Shown piece after piece: positions 46,039 to 58,187 of a stretch of 64,000 nt of DNA (the first letter of the stretch is position 1; each line of letters starts with the position of its first letter). The notes under the pieces were generated by a model, which ran no database searches, was not told the origin of the DNA, and was given only the letters and a program-made list of their open reading frames with translations. Origin of the DNA: Hyposmocoma kahamanoa (Eukaryota; Arthropoda; Insecta; Lepidoptera; Cosmopterigidae); NCBI RefSeq assembly GCF_003589595.1, contig NW_020654422.1, positions 12,161,329 to 12,225,328 on the forward strand. The letters are read 5' to 3'. A program made the position numbers and the translations under genes.

Positions 46039-49037
46039 CTGAAAAGAGATGATAAGAGCTTCTTACGATAACCCTGTATACAAAACTACTTTTCATAAAC
46101 ACGTAGACAGAGTTGTCACGAGGGATATCTGTTGCTAGGACTTGTACAGAGAAATGCAAGAGATGTTACGAGAGTCTGGAATATCGTAGTCAGGTGAGGA
46201 CCCCACAATATGAAGTACACATAAAACATATTGATCGCATTCAGAGGAGATTCATGTGGCAATGGCACCTTTATTATCAGACTCACAAAGCTAAAGAGCT
46301 GCCCTACTTTTATGAGAAACGCCTTTTTTATATTAATTTAATGAGTTTACGGAATAGAGCTTCCTCGTTTGAGTAGGTACGTTCTATTTTCAGTTAAGGG
46401 TCTGACGATACGACCTCTTTCATCGTCATCCCACCTTTTTATCACCCTTTTCTCTGGTACCTGGCCACTTACTTTTGAAAATTTGAATCGTTCTCTAGTT
46501 CTTTTTCTTCGCCATTCTTACTTTGCTTCGTTCCATCGTCACTCCCATTCTCATCAAAATTCTCGGAGGGGAAAGACCGTGTCCTTTTATCACGTAAATT
46601 TTAAAGCAGCGATATATTTCATACGAGTACAGACCCTTTTGAGGTAAGTTCACTAATCATATAATAATAAACTAATAAATTGTAGTCTGTAGGAAGTGTG
46701 TTTTCATATCATTGTTTTTGTTATACCTGTTTTTATACCTACCTGTTTTTGTTACAGCCTATCCTTCCTTTCTTTTTTCCTTCACGTTTCCCTACTATTA
46801 TACTTCCACAATAAATTAATGTGGACCGAGCGTACTTTCTATCATTATTACGCGAGACTCACGTGACAAGGGTAGTAGAAGCAGCATGGGTCACCAGGCC
46901 ACCGTGAATCGCCTATTAAAACAATATAACCACCTGCATAAGCGGGGTGACTGCCTCGTAGATTTTTTTTCCAATAGTCCTTAGTGTTTAAGCGCACAAT
47001 CAAGTCTATTCTCACGGCTACGTCATTCATTGTAGTTTCCCCTATTTCTTTATCTTTGTCATTAGTTTTCTAGTTTCTAATAGTTACCTTTTTAATAATA
47101 AATTAATGCAAAGTAGCTATTGTTGTTGTTTAAGTTAGAGTTTATTTTGAGTTTTTTTTTAATTTCATTGGATCAATTTGTTTATTATATTTTTTCTGTC
47201 GTGTCCACATTTGCAATGCCGTGTCGACCTTTAGTTGAGACAAAATTTAGTATCAGTCTCTGTGTATTGTTTCTACTTTGTTATATTTAATTCATTATCT
47301 TGATGGTTGTCCAAAAAAAAAATTAATTAAATACTGTCTTACCTAAAAAAACGTGGAATAGAGAAAACATTATTTAAAGGTTCAAAAAATTACTGAATTG
47401 ATTATATTGATTATATATGTATAAATAAAAATAATCCGATTATTCGCTATGGGAGAAGAAATAATTCATTCAGTACTTTTCTTAATTTCACAATTTTTGA
47501 GTTACAACAGTATTTGGTTCCAAGTACGATATATAATAGTACATACTGCTAATTCTTTAAAAGTATTACCACCCAATGTCACTATTTTAATAAGTACCAC
47601 TTGTATAACCAAATTGTGTTTCACTGAGAAATACACTTATTAACAAAATAAAATTTTATTGTCTACTGAGACATTTAAGTACTTATAGCGCACGGCTGAC
47701 GATAGCGTTCACTTCGTTACTTAACCTAAAAAAACTTGGATGAATAATTAATTAAAAAGATCTTAATACCAACCATCCTGCGAAATCAAGAATTTACACT
47801 CAAATAATATCGAGAACCAGTATATGCCATTATTATAACATATTATCAGTGCGATAGTAACATATAAAAGATAAAATTATCATTGTCGATAAAAGGTTCG
47901 GAATCGGCTTGGTGCGGTCGTGTTTAACACTTGTAACAGTAAAAAATAGGGAATGAATTATCATTATGTATATAACATATGTATATATTTATAGGAAAGG
48001 AAAACATAAAAAATCGATCGTTTTTAATCTTAGAACTTAATCAGTTCTTTTAACTTAATCTAAACATACTCAAGAGTTGCAAACAAATAGTACATCCAAG
48101 CCCGCTAAAGTCCCTCTAAAGCCCCGTTCCCGGACCGCGCCCCGCTGCTACCGCTCTGTATGGACGGTTGCTTATAACTCAATGGAATACAACTCCTGCG
48201 TCCGCACCCGGTTTCAATGTGGCAGCTTAGAATAATAACGCATAGAAACCTAGCCCGCACACGTCAAGTGAGGCAAATTGTAGGACGCCCTATGAGCTTA
48301 CACGAGCGAGCGGGCTGTCAGTGCTCAAAGTCAAGTTGCACCGCGAGCAGCTCAAAAATTTTTGCTAAAAATGACGAATTGTGCGGTAATTCGGTTTAAA
48401 AATAGATCAGACAAATATAAAATAGACACTAACATCACATTCCACAAGGAAATAACGCGTTTCAACTTGTATTTTTATATAAATATTCACTAAAACAGAA
48501 AATTAATTTCGTTGCAACAAGATACGAAAATGTTGCAAAGTGACGGGTTTTTTCTCCCCATTTTGCTATTCTGTTTCAAAATAATTATATTACGTAATTT
48601 TTTGAGAATAGGCAATATCGCGACAGTTGCAAAATTTCTACAAATGTACACCGCCGCAACAACATTGTAGGGAATTTACGTTAGCTATTTTTACGAAATA
48701 TATTTAGTATTTGCCTTCATTAGTTTCATGTGAAAAATCATAATTCTTGTTCATCATACACTCATTAAAAAAAATTGTCTTGCCCAGACTTAAAAGTTCT
48801 TAACTAAAATTATTTCAGGAAACTAACTCTGACTAAAAAGTCATCGTCAGTTCTCCAAAATCGTTTATAAATAACTTTCAGGTTCAGGTTCTTAATTGTT
48901 ATCGTGTACTTTTCATGTAAACATACCCACAGATAATATCAGGCTATTTATATATTCAAATTCGATAGTCGCACTTAAACTCGCTTGTAGGTTTTTGTTC
49001 ATATATGAGTTAAATAAGAATTGGGTAGTATTTAATA
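46039..49037. other. Upstream of reductase exons, no intact gene seen
   Basis: This stretch contains a LINE relic at 46180-46380 and a GC-richer patch at 48100-48320 with no recognised content. A first coding exon of the reductase could be hidden here but is not identified. Confidence 0.4.
46180..46380 (+). pseudogene. LINE reverse transcriptase tail relic
   Basis: An open stretch reads YEVHIKHIDRIQRRFMWQ, then LPYFYEKRLFYINLMSLRNR. This resembles the tail end of Jockey-type LINE proteins (HIxRIExIQRxF, SYxxRLxxFNLLSLxxRR). It is short and degraded. Confidence 0.5.
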
Positions 49038-49982
49038 AGGTGCCTACAGATTTGCTCGACATTGTCGATCGACAGTAACAATTGAGAATTATAGACGTTT
49101 TCGAGGAGTTTTAGAGTGCTTGTATGTATATGTATTACGAATGTAGCATTAATTTCTAAATCCAAGATGGTTGACAACAAATTTCAAAAATGTATTTTTG
49201 GTAAATCGGAAATGGCATGTATATCTGAATACAAGATGGGGGACAAGACTTCTAATTCTTCTTCTTCTAATTCTTTGCCTTCTTGGATTTAGAAATATGT
49301 GCTATATTCGGAATGAGCAGCCCCTAATACCTTGAAAACGACACCCAACTTGCCATTATTCAAAAAATCGTGCCCGCCATCTTGGATTTAGAAATTAGTG
49401 CCATGTTCTTAATGAGCACCCCCAAATACCTCGATAACTACACCCAACTTGCTATTACATATTTGAAAAGTCATGTCCGCCATCTTGGATTTAGAAATAA
49501 GTGCTATATTCCTAATGAGCACCCCCAAATACCTCGAAAACGATCCCCAACTTGCCATTATATGAAAATCGTGCCCGCCATCTTGGATTTAAAAATGAGT
49601 GCCATATTCGTAATGAGCACCAAATACCTCGAAAATCATACCCATATTGCATTTATTTCAAAAGTCGTGTTCGCCATCTTGGATTTAGAAATAAATGGCA
49701 TATTCGTGATGAGCACCTCGAATACCTCGAAAACGATTCCCATATTGCATTTATTTGAAAAGACGTGTCCGCCATTTTGGATTTAGATATGAGAAAAGTC
49801 GTGTCCGCCTTCGTGTATTCAGATATAAATGCCATTTCCATAAGGATTACAAAAATAAATTTTTGGAAATTCCTGTCACTTGACGTTGTCGATCAACAGT
49901 AACGATCGACAAAATCGAGCATATCTGTAGGCACCTGATCGACAGTAACTATCGACAAAATCGAGCAAATCTGTAGGCACCT
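49038..49982. mobile_element. Foldback element with internal minisatellite (945 bp)
   Basis: The ends are inverted: the left begins AGGTGCCTACAGATTTGCTC and the right ends with its inverse. The next zone (tcgacagtaac and gtcgatc words) is also inverted, as is an inner pair of arms at about 49165-49245 and 49795-49885 (tattcagatata, atgccatttcc). Between them lies the tandem array at 49282-49800. No transposase and no clear target duplication are seen. It fits the foldback type of non-autonomous DNA element. Confidence 0.7.
49282..49800 (+). repeat. Minisatellite of about 98 bp, six units
   Basis: Units begin near 49282, 49381, 49484, 49582, 49678 and 49776 with cttggatttagaaat, and contain aatgagcacc and atacctcgaaaacga. 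Spacing is 96-103 bp. The long ORF across it arises only because the unit has few stops. Confidence 0.85.
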
Positions 49983-50549
49983 CTAACTTAACGATGAGTT
50001 AAGCAAGATACAATTTCCCCACTTTTGAGGGAAATGTTATTCCATGGCATCATTATTTGTATATTTGTGTGCGTGCCGACGAGCGTAAATACAAGTTGCT
50101 TACGCCTACATGAATTTGATTTTTGCCTCACTTGTGACAGTTCGTTTTTTATGAAACTATCATTCTGTGTGGCAGGGTTCATAAGGACGCAAACATTACA
50201 AAAATTCCCGTGACGTGAACGCTCCCGCTCCCGCCTCTATGTAGCCAGAGCATTTATGTTTTAGGAAGGTTTTAGGCACAACAACTTCTAATAATGTGAT
50301 AATTATTAAAGTGATGAATGATGAATCATAGTAACTATGATTACTATATTACCGATCCGTAGTTACAGCAATTAAACATAAATTACCATTCAGAATTTAT
50401 ATTGTTCCCATTACATTTGTCCAATTAGAATTGTTTTGCATTCATCACCATGATGACGGCTGGTCACAAATTATTGTAAATACTTATCAAAAAGTCGTAA
50501 CCAGGGACTTTAAAAAAAAACTTAGGCTGCTTAACTTATTTTAACTAAA
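49983..50549. other. Upstream of GrD, no gene seen
   Basis: No recognised element. The minus ORF at 49988-50182 shows no domain. Confidence 0.4.
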
Positions 50550-51899
50550 ATGCAACACGCAGAAAAACTGTTTTTCTCTGCAGACATTTTGGACGCAAGT
50601 TTGGCGAAGTGCTTGGCGCCTATTCACGTAGCACAGTTATTCTTATGTTCTACCCGCACTGACATCAGAAACTGTTTCGTTACACCCACAACCAAGCTAC
50701 AAAAAATTTGTACCATCTTATTTGTATTTCTAGTGACAATCTCATACTTTTATTTTATTTTATCTTTAATGAAAAGGTTTTCTTCTGTATCGTCTGGGCT
50801 CTACATCCCTATAGCATCAATATCAGTGTTATACGTGGCTTATACTGTTAACATATGCAACGCTAGGTTTTTTTAATCAGAAAAAAGTGTCAGACTACTT
50901 AATGCTTCAAAAAGTCGATCGTCTTTTAAAATTATACGACACCGAGTCCATGAACCAGTTTCTTTACGCTTCTCTTATAACGGTTGTACCGCTGACTTTA
51001 ATCTTTCAGAGCATTGATGCACTAACAGTCACTTGGTTCACATTTGGTATTAAGGAAACACTCATTTTCGTTTTTCCATACAGTATTTGCGTTGTGATCA
51101 TTTATATTGAGCTATATTTGTATGCATCAACCGTGTGGTACTTAAGGGTGCGCTTGCAGTTCTTGAACACTGTTACAAGATACAATGTCATGAATTACGC
51201 AAAATCTCAAACATTGGGCGCTCTATGGGTACTGAATAAACGGTATAAAATTAACGACGACCACTACTCTGAGGGATTAACGTTGGTCATGACCTCTTTC
51301 AAACCCATTTTGCGCACGTTCCAGTTAATCTCAGAATTATTTCAGGTTTCGGTAAGTACTTAAATTTATGAATAAAAAATACCTTTAATGGCTTATAAAC
51401 CGATCTTTCTATAACATAGTACTATTTGCGACAATAAAGAACTTAAACTTTAACCAAAAATTCTTTTAAGGCTGCGGACCCGTGCTGCGCCTGGGGTTGC
51501 TTCCAGTTTGTATAAAGAACAGCGATCGCTTTCTACAGAATTCATAATGAAATAAGTCCTTACGAAAGTTACTAATATCAGCTAATATACAATAATATTC
51601 GCCCAGAGTATATAACCACATATAAATCTAATCTTATCATTTTAATTTCAGATAATTACCAATGTTGCGACCATATACATTTTTGGTTCTCTAACGGTCG
51701 CGAATATAATAAATAATTCCGTAACAGACAACCCCGTTAGTTACTTTGTTGTACTTAAAATTGCTTGCAATTGCTATTAATTTTGCTGTTTTTCTTGTTT
51801 GAGCATGAAATTCCAAAATATTTAATTTTTATAAAAATTGTTGATTCTATACAAAACAAGCACGTTACGTTTTGGCACGCACTTGTCCTTTGAATCTTT

Positions 51900-53084
51900 T
51901 TCCTATATATCCATATTATAAGGCTCTTCTCACATGACAACGCGCGTTTACAACTATTTTACAAATCAAATCAAATCATTTATTGTGTATGCACGTCTAT
52001 AAGGTCTTGGTTCTAAGGTATACAAAAATTGTCTTCGTGAGTAGTTGTATGTGCTCTCATGACGTGATCAACGAAATGAATTTGTAATTGTAGCAGAACG
52101 CATAACGCTTGTTATCTGACTTATAAATAAAAGAAGATTACAAATTATATTTTCACCTCAATATCTCGGAAAGGATTTCTTTCTCATTAAAAATCTGCGC
52201 GCAAAAGCGGTTTTTGCACGCTAGCGTGGAAAAGATTTTTGAAATTCGAACTTGACGATGGACTGTGGTGCACCTAACTTTTTCGATGAAAAAAATCTAT
52301 GACACGTTCAACTACGCGAATTGTCGTACATTATTTATTTATATGTCAATGTTATTTATGTAATATAAATACGTAGGGTTATTTTATTCTTATTATTGTT
52401 GACATTAAATTGACAATGATAACTAACTGTCTTTATTAAATTATTTTCATTCGTCGAAGAACTAAAATAATTTCAATAATCACTTAATCATACAAAATAA
52501 AAGTACACAAGAACAAAAATTGATGTGTAAATTCAGAACGCATCCGAAGATAAACTTTTGTTTTATAAACTTCTGTTATAAAGCTGTGATAAGAAAAGTA
52601 GTGTGTTTCGCTCGGCAGCAAAGTTGTTTTGCGTCTCGTACTTTGAAACCCTCGCTACGCTCAGGAATCTATTTTTTTAACAATCTTACCTTCCTACGCT
52701 TGCTCTCCTCACTCGCGACAAACAACAACTTTGCAGTCTTGCATAACAAATAACTATTTATGCTTTAATTGACCGCTATTGCGCTTGGAGAATAAAAAAG
52801 AGATTCATCCAAAAACAAAGTTAAGAGGTTTTCAAATTCAGCCGTCGGTATATGATGTTGTTTATTTATTTTTATATAATTTATTTAAGAAGTAAATTTT
52901 TACTGCAAGAAATCACGAATATCTTTCAACAACCACTTATGAATTACTTTAAATACAAGTTACTCGAGATTTGCCTTAAGTATTAGGTGGCAAAAGCGAA
53001 GAAAAAAAAATATTTCACAGGCATCCGGCCAAGTAACGCGCCCACCGTGCTTCATCATAGCTATGCCAATTTTTTTTTTATAAT
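51900..53084. other. GrD intron 3 region, no gene seen
   Basis: AT-rich. The ORF at 52520-52753 has no recognisable domain and looks like repeat sequence (FARQQSCFASRTLKPSLRSG). Confidence 0.4.
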
Positions 53085-53350
53085 ATCTGGTACCGGACGA
53101 ATAAGTCGTGCGCCAGATGGTAAGCCTAACGCCTGTCCATAACAATTTTAGTGCCCCTCAGAACTTTAAATCGCAAAGATCTGAGGGGCACTGCCACTGC
53201 GCCCGTCAGTCACCCTGAGACATAAGTTGACAAGTCCCACGTGCCAGTAATTTCATCAGCACACTAACCCTTCAAAACTGACATTACTGCTTAGCTTGGA
53301 CTTGGGCTTGGACGAATTCCTTCACAAGAAGCTCTACTGCTACTCGTCCA
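53085..53350 (+). repeat. Dispersed repeat, family A, good copy
   Basis: It has the head (ggacgaataagtcgtgcgcc, agatggtaag), core (gatctgaggggcactgccac, tgcgcccgtcag) and tail (gacgaattccttcacaagaa, gctctactgctac). It lies just before the last exon of GrD. Confidence 0.75.
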
Positions 53351-53710
53351 CGATAACGATAAACCAAAAATTCAAGAAGACTTCTTGTGAAATTTTGAGA
53401 AAATTATATCCTAAATTTATACTTTTACAATACATTTTTTTACTGAATCCTTTCAGGTCCACTCTACGATGCAGCTAAGGAACTTGTTAAACTCTTAGAA
53501 CATGAAAATCTAAGGATTTCTAAATTCAACGTATTTAATTTTGACAAGACCTTGCCTCTTCGACAAATCGGTATTATGTCAACGAACATTGTAGTTCTGT
53601 TGCAATGGACTTTGTTATTTTTGACACAAATTATTATTCGTGTACTTGGTTATTTTGTTGTCGTATTTAAACCCTGCACAAAAAATATAGAACTAAAAGT
53701 TTTCGGGTAG

Positions 53711-54229
53711 GTAAAAATGTTTTTAAATTAAGATAATGCAACTTCGGCATTTTATTTATCTACTTATAATAATAAAGAACTTGATTGTACAGGTATTGTA
53801 TTTATTTATCACTTAAATAAAATAAGCACACTGAAAGTGATATACAATTAATTAATTCTTAAGAAGATTATAAAAAATAATTTATATTTTTTAAACCTTC
53901 GTTTTTTTATAAATAGGTATGTCTGGAAAAAAAAAATCGTTGATACTGTGAACAACGTTGAAATTTATTACATTTTTTTTAATGCATGCAATTGCTATGT
54001 AGGTACATACTATATACAATACATATAGAATCCATGACATCTACACATGTAAACTGAGGCCGCAAATTCGCAACGGCGCCGGCGGGTGTATTTGATGTGT
54101 GTGCTGTAACTTCGTTCTGATGGAGGTACAAATTTTTTAAACAGAGGTACTAAATAGTACAAATTAGGTACATTTTTTTGATGCCAAATTTGTCAGGATC
54201 CTTTAAGGTACCTACACCCGCAATTCTGA
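53711..54229. other. Downstream of GrD, no gene seen
   Basis: AT-rich flank shared in part with the exon relics at 16.1 and 25.8 kb, then unidentified sequence leading into the BEL/Pao remnant. Confidence 0.4.
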
Positions 54230-56600
54230 CTCTCACTGCCAGTTGATTGTCACTTAGTAGCGATTTATCTCAGTATAATCATGGCACATTGTTAACAAAA
54301 CGTGAGCGATTGATTACTCTTTTCGGCAAGTACGAAAAACTGTGTCAAGAAATTTTGTACCTAAATCCAAAAGATGCTGAAGACGTTGAACAATTTGAAA
54401 GTAACTAATTCACTATTTTGAAAGCTCTTTAGAGGCTATTAAAACAAGAAACTCGACCACCTCTCCGCTCAATCCGCCAACCACAAAGATGTCAAAAAAT
54501 TTACCTCCAATTTCAATCCAACCTTTTTATGGTAAGTTCACAGACTATGTTCCTTTCATCAATCTATTTGAATCAACGATTCACAAAGATAAAAACCTCG
54601 ATTTGGTTCAAAAATTGTATTACCTAACAAGTCAATGTTACCTAAGATCATTTTTACGTGGTGAGCCTTTTGACTTTATAAAAAATCTGCCAGTATGTGC
54701 TGACAGTTACAATGAAGCCTAAACACTATTAAAAAGCAGTTATGACAATAAGTACAGGATGGTATCGGAACACGTAGATAATATTTTAGCTTTAAAACCG
54801 ATCCCTGGGTCAAATGCTGACAATTTAAGAAGTTTTATAGCAACCACTACACAGCAGTTAGCCGCTATGAAAATCTTGATCCAAACATTCAGTTCTGGGA
54901 CACAATTTTGTTATGTATTTTATCCCGTAAACTAGATTCATTCAAGGCGCGCGCCTATCAACTCGAGAGGGATCTCGAGGTTGAGCCCAAGATGCAAGAT
55001 ATCTTGAAATTCTTGGAGAAGAGGGCACTGGCATTAGAAAACGTAGAACAGTGTCATAGTCAGCAGCAACCACGTCCTAACAACAAGGTGACAGCAGTCA
55101 TTGGGATAGCAGCATCAACTTGCAGATGCTGTAAGTCCAAAGAACACAAAATATGTTCTTGCAAATAATTTCAAGTACACCCTGTAGACAAAAGGGTTCA
55201 ATTCATTCAAGAAAACAAACTGTGTCATATATGTTTAGGTGCAACATTCAGGAAAATGTAAATATCATTTCCGATGCACGGAGTGCAAAGATAAGTTCAA
55301 CACTTTGTTGCATCACAATCCACCTGCAATTCCTGTTTCACTGACAGTACAATTCAATAACTATAATAATAATGTGCTTCTTCTCACAGCTAGAATCAAG
55401 GTCATAGGGAGAGATGGCACCGAGTACCATGTGAAGACTCTCATGGATAGTGGTTCACAAGTTTCCTTTGAGAGCACCAAAGTTGTACAATTGCTTGGTT
55501 TTAAGCCAAAACAAAGGTCTATGGGTATCATTGGCATAGCCAATGCAATAAACAATATAAAAGCTTGCATTCGCATAGAAATTCATTATTTAAAAACTAC
55601 ATTCAAAACAACTGCAAATTTTCAAATCATTAGGCCAGTAGTTCAATGAGATTTATTTGAAATCATTCTATTATTCCGCATAGGAAGGTACATTTTCACA
55701 TTAGACATTAGGCGAATGTATAGAAATATAAGACTAGATCCTGCATGTATTTCTCTTCAAAACATACTCTGGCGAGACAGCCCTAATGAGGCAATTGAAT
55801 GTATCAGACTAGATACAGTCACCTATGGCAAGTTATTTAGCAACCCGCTGCTTGATCGAGTTGGCCAATAGAAATGAAAATGTCTATCCGTTAGCTTCAG
55901 CTATTATAAAAAATAATAGTTATATGGGTGATATTTTGTATACCGATGATGACTTGTCGGTCACTATGAAAGCTCAAGACAAATTATGTAATCTCCTGCC
56001 ATTAGGTAGCTTTCACTCTCATAAATGGTCTTCAAATAATGAGCGTATTTTGTCAAACATTCCGCGAGATAAGCAGTATTTTGATACCTTAGATCTACAA
56101 AAAGATAATTTCAACTTGAAAACTTTAGGGTTGCTATATGATGCAAAAACGGATCACTTCATAATAATGCCTCCCCAACCTTTCAATGCTGAAAAGGTTA
56201 AAGAAAAGTATTTTAAGTTATATAGGTAGAATGTATGAACCAATGGGTTTCATCAGTCTTATAAGTGTAAAACACATGCAGGATGAAACATATATACAGT
56301 GTGAAACATAATGTTAAGTTAAAGCATAATTTTCTAGGTATGTAAAATTAAAAAAAAACCTGTTGTTATTTAGCATTTATTAAAATAGAGATTGTTGTCA
56401 TCTTGTGAGGTGGTAGCGTGTTGGGAATTTTCAATAGTTTTATTGCAACATTACCTTATTGTATAAGTAATAATTGCCATGAGGCAACACTCTCTCCTCT
56501 CTCGGTGTCTGTATAAACGTGTTGTGCAGTGATCTCAAGTTTTATTTAAATATATACCGAAGTTTCCTCCGGTGTTCTATGGCAATTAAGGCAGTTGCCA
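54230..56600 (+). mobile_element. BEL/Pao LTR retroelement remnant
   Basis: The order is gag-like start (54489; LPPISIQPFYGKFTDYVPF), a cysteine-rich zone near 55120-55290 (CRCCKSKEHKICSC), an aspartic protease-like site (LMDSGSQVSF at about 55440) and a fragment of reverse transcriptase with YMGDILYTDD in place of the YVDD-type catalytic box (55920-55950). Stops, shifts and large deletions break it throughout; integrase is missing. A region at about 56390-56600 ending in gttgccaca may be the 3' LTR. No 5' LTR is recognised. It abuts the GrE pseudogene. Confidence 0.75.
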
Positions 56601-56603
56601 CAC

Positions 56604-57122
56604 AATGTTGCTGCTCCCAAGAACATGATTGACGCATTGTAAACAAAACGCAAAAATTTGAATAAGTCTTTATGCACTCCAATTCCCATAGTCCTATCGA
56701 TTTCTTGCACCTTGATATAAAATTTCACGTTCTCTTCGTTGTTCATAAGCCGCACGTGAATCATATTGCACAAAAACATTAAAATGTAAAACGCTGAGGC
56801 GTATAGTACACGGCCTACATAAGGACTATCATTAAATCTTACTACGTAAAAATGTACGAACATGTGACTTAAGGACAGAAAGAAATTGCAGCATATTATG
56901 ACTGTAAAGTTTTTGAAATACGGTCGGGGGCTTAGAGGAAGGAAAAAATGGTTTCCATAGTCTAAGAGTCGGGGGAGGTACGAAACAATCTCTGGCATCA
57001 ACGCGACACGAGCCCAAGAGCCTTTGAGCAATATTGAAATATGAGAACACTGATAAGAAATATTTTTCAAATATATCTTTTGATGCGTTTTCACTTGTGT
57101 CGGACATTGTGATTGTGGTCAT
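56604..57122 (-). pseudogene. Gustatory receptor GrE, truncated exon 1
   Basis: It follows GrA exon 1 closely from the start (MSDTSE, FSYFNIAQRLLGSCRVDARD) to ASIMFLGAA, then stops at the BEL/Pao junction, so about 60 per cent of exon 1 remains. A 37-bp insert with an 8-bp duplication lies at 56931-56967, adding 15 codons in frame. A separate one-base shift near KLYS then breaks the frame (the rest continues TVIICCNFFLSLSHMF). No exons 2-4 are found downstream. Clearly dead. Confidence 0.9.
56931..56967. mobile_element. 37-bp insert with 8-bp duplication in GrE
   Basis: The insert starts CTTAGA and ends TCTAAGA, a short inverted pair. It is flanked by gtcggggg on both sides (56923-56930, 56968-56975), present once in GrA. 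It looks like a tiny internally deleted element or footprint from a hAT- or P-like transposition. Confidence 0.65.
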
Positions 57123-57284
57123 TATAAATATAATGAAAGTGTATTAAAGACTATCGGTGATACTGAATAAAACAACTTTCCTAATCTATGGCCTGTTGAG
57201 TGTGAGCAAGTGGCGTTTAGACGACATTAAAAACTTAAGTAATTCATGAATTCCACAAAGTTTTCTGATACATTGTCAAATAAT

Positions 57285-57395
57285 CACTTTCATTATTACA
57301 ATTATTTGGACAATTTAGCTTGTACTGGTGGCAGTTTACGGCGATAAACATTCAAATGTGTTTTTAATCGTTTATGGGCTACGGACACCATTATT
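57285..57395. repeat. Shared upstream segment, GrE copy
   Basis: It matches 19031-19150 almost base for base (ggacaatttag, gcgataaacattcaaatg, tttttaatcgtttatggg). Confidence 0.65.
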
Positions 57396-57423
57396 TTCAT
57401 TATATTGTGATAGGTACAATGTA

Positions 57424-58187
57424 CAGTCAAAAGCACGTCAAGCTTGACACTTTGCACTTTGGACCGTTCTTATCATAAGGACATAATACCCACCACCTGT
57501 CAATCCTGTGGATTCTCAATGAAGATCGATTCAAGTGTTTACAATCTAACTTTCTAAATTATTTTTTTTTATTTTTTGTATCAATTTATTGATGAACTTT
57601 TCAAGCGAATCTATTCAATAGAAGGTAAATCGAACTGTCCTGATAATAAATCAACAAATATTTTGTAATAATGTATAATTAAATTTGAACAAAACTCAAT
57701 TCACAACAAATATTTAGACGTAAATAGTTTTTGCCCTCGATTACGGGTTTTAAACCGATTTAAACACAGCGTTGACAAAGCGGCGGGTTAAAACACGGGC
57801 GTTTGCCCATCTCTGGCTACGACCCAACGCTACTGCAAAGCGAGCAGAGGGCGCGGGGTACGAGAGAGGAGGTCAGGGAGCAGACTGCGTGCGGACAGCG
57901 ATAAATAAAACGTGACGACAATAGGAGCTGCGACAATCTGTCGTCACGATTTTATTATGACGTTTCTTTATCGTCCGACAACTGTCGTTCTAGCTGTTCC
58001 CACTATGACGACAGTTTGTCGTTGTAACGATAAAAAATCGTGAAGGACAGTTAATCGTGTCGTGCTATATATGAATAACTTCATTTAAATATACAAGCCA
58101 CGACACTGTGAACTGCACGACAATCTGTCGTCACGATATAGTGGGAACGCGCCCTTAGGTATCAAGCTTGACGTGCTCTTGACCCTG
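57424..58187. mobile_element. TA-flanked MITE, hosting a second MITE
   Basis: The left end reads CAGTCAAAAGCACGTCAAGC and the right end is its inverse (gacgtgctcttgaccctg). TA lies on each side, as for Tc1/mariner-type elements. A short copy at 61035-61146 shows the unit without the internal insertion. Confidence 0.7.
57905..58155. mobile_element. gggcgcgtt MITE, truncated, nested
   Basis: The right end gaacgcgccct followed by TA matches the copy at 60421-60838. The body has many tgtcgt/acgaca words. The left end is missing. Confidence 0.65.

Larger units (their letters stand above)
50550..53710 (+). pseudogene. Gustatory receptor GrD, frameshifted
   Basis: A plus-strand GR of a different branch from GrA to GrC. 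Exon 1 runs 50550-51351 (MQHAEKLFFSADILDASLAK at the start, FVTPTTKLQKI, later LRVRLQFLNTVTRYN and LRTFQLISELFQ). It is 802 bp; removing one base from the seven-T run at about 50868-50874 gives 267 whole codons. The donor is gtaagt. Exon 2 is 51652-51720 (IITNVATIYIFGSLTVANII). An exon 3-like stretch follows directly after only gtaacag (TLLYLKLLAIAINFAVFLV, then a shift and FEHEIPKYLIF). The last exon begins at 53457 (EHENLRISKFNVFNFDKTLP, NIVVLLQWTLLFL) and reads on about 30 codons beyond the usual GR end. Several defects suggest a pseudogene, though the T-run shift alone could be a sequencing error. Confidence 0.7.

Noticed and set aside
49370..49786. 138-codon ORF
   Set aside because: It runs over the 98-bp minisatellite; the peptide repeats because the DNA does, and the unit length is not a multiple of three throughout.
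49282..49800. CRISPR array
   Set aside because: The units are long tandem repeats with no unique spacers, in a eukaryotic genome.
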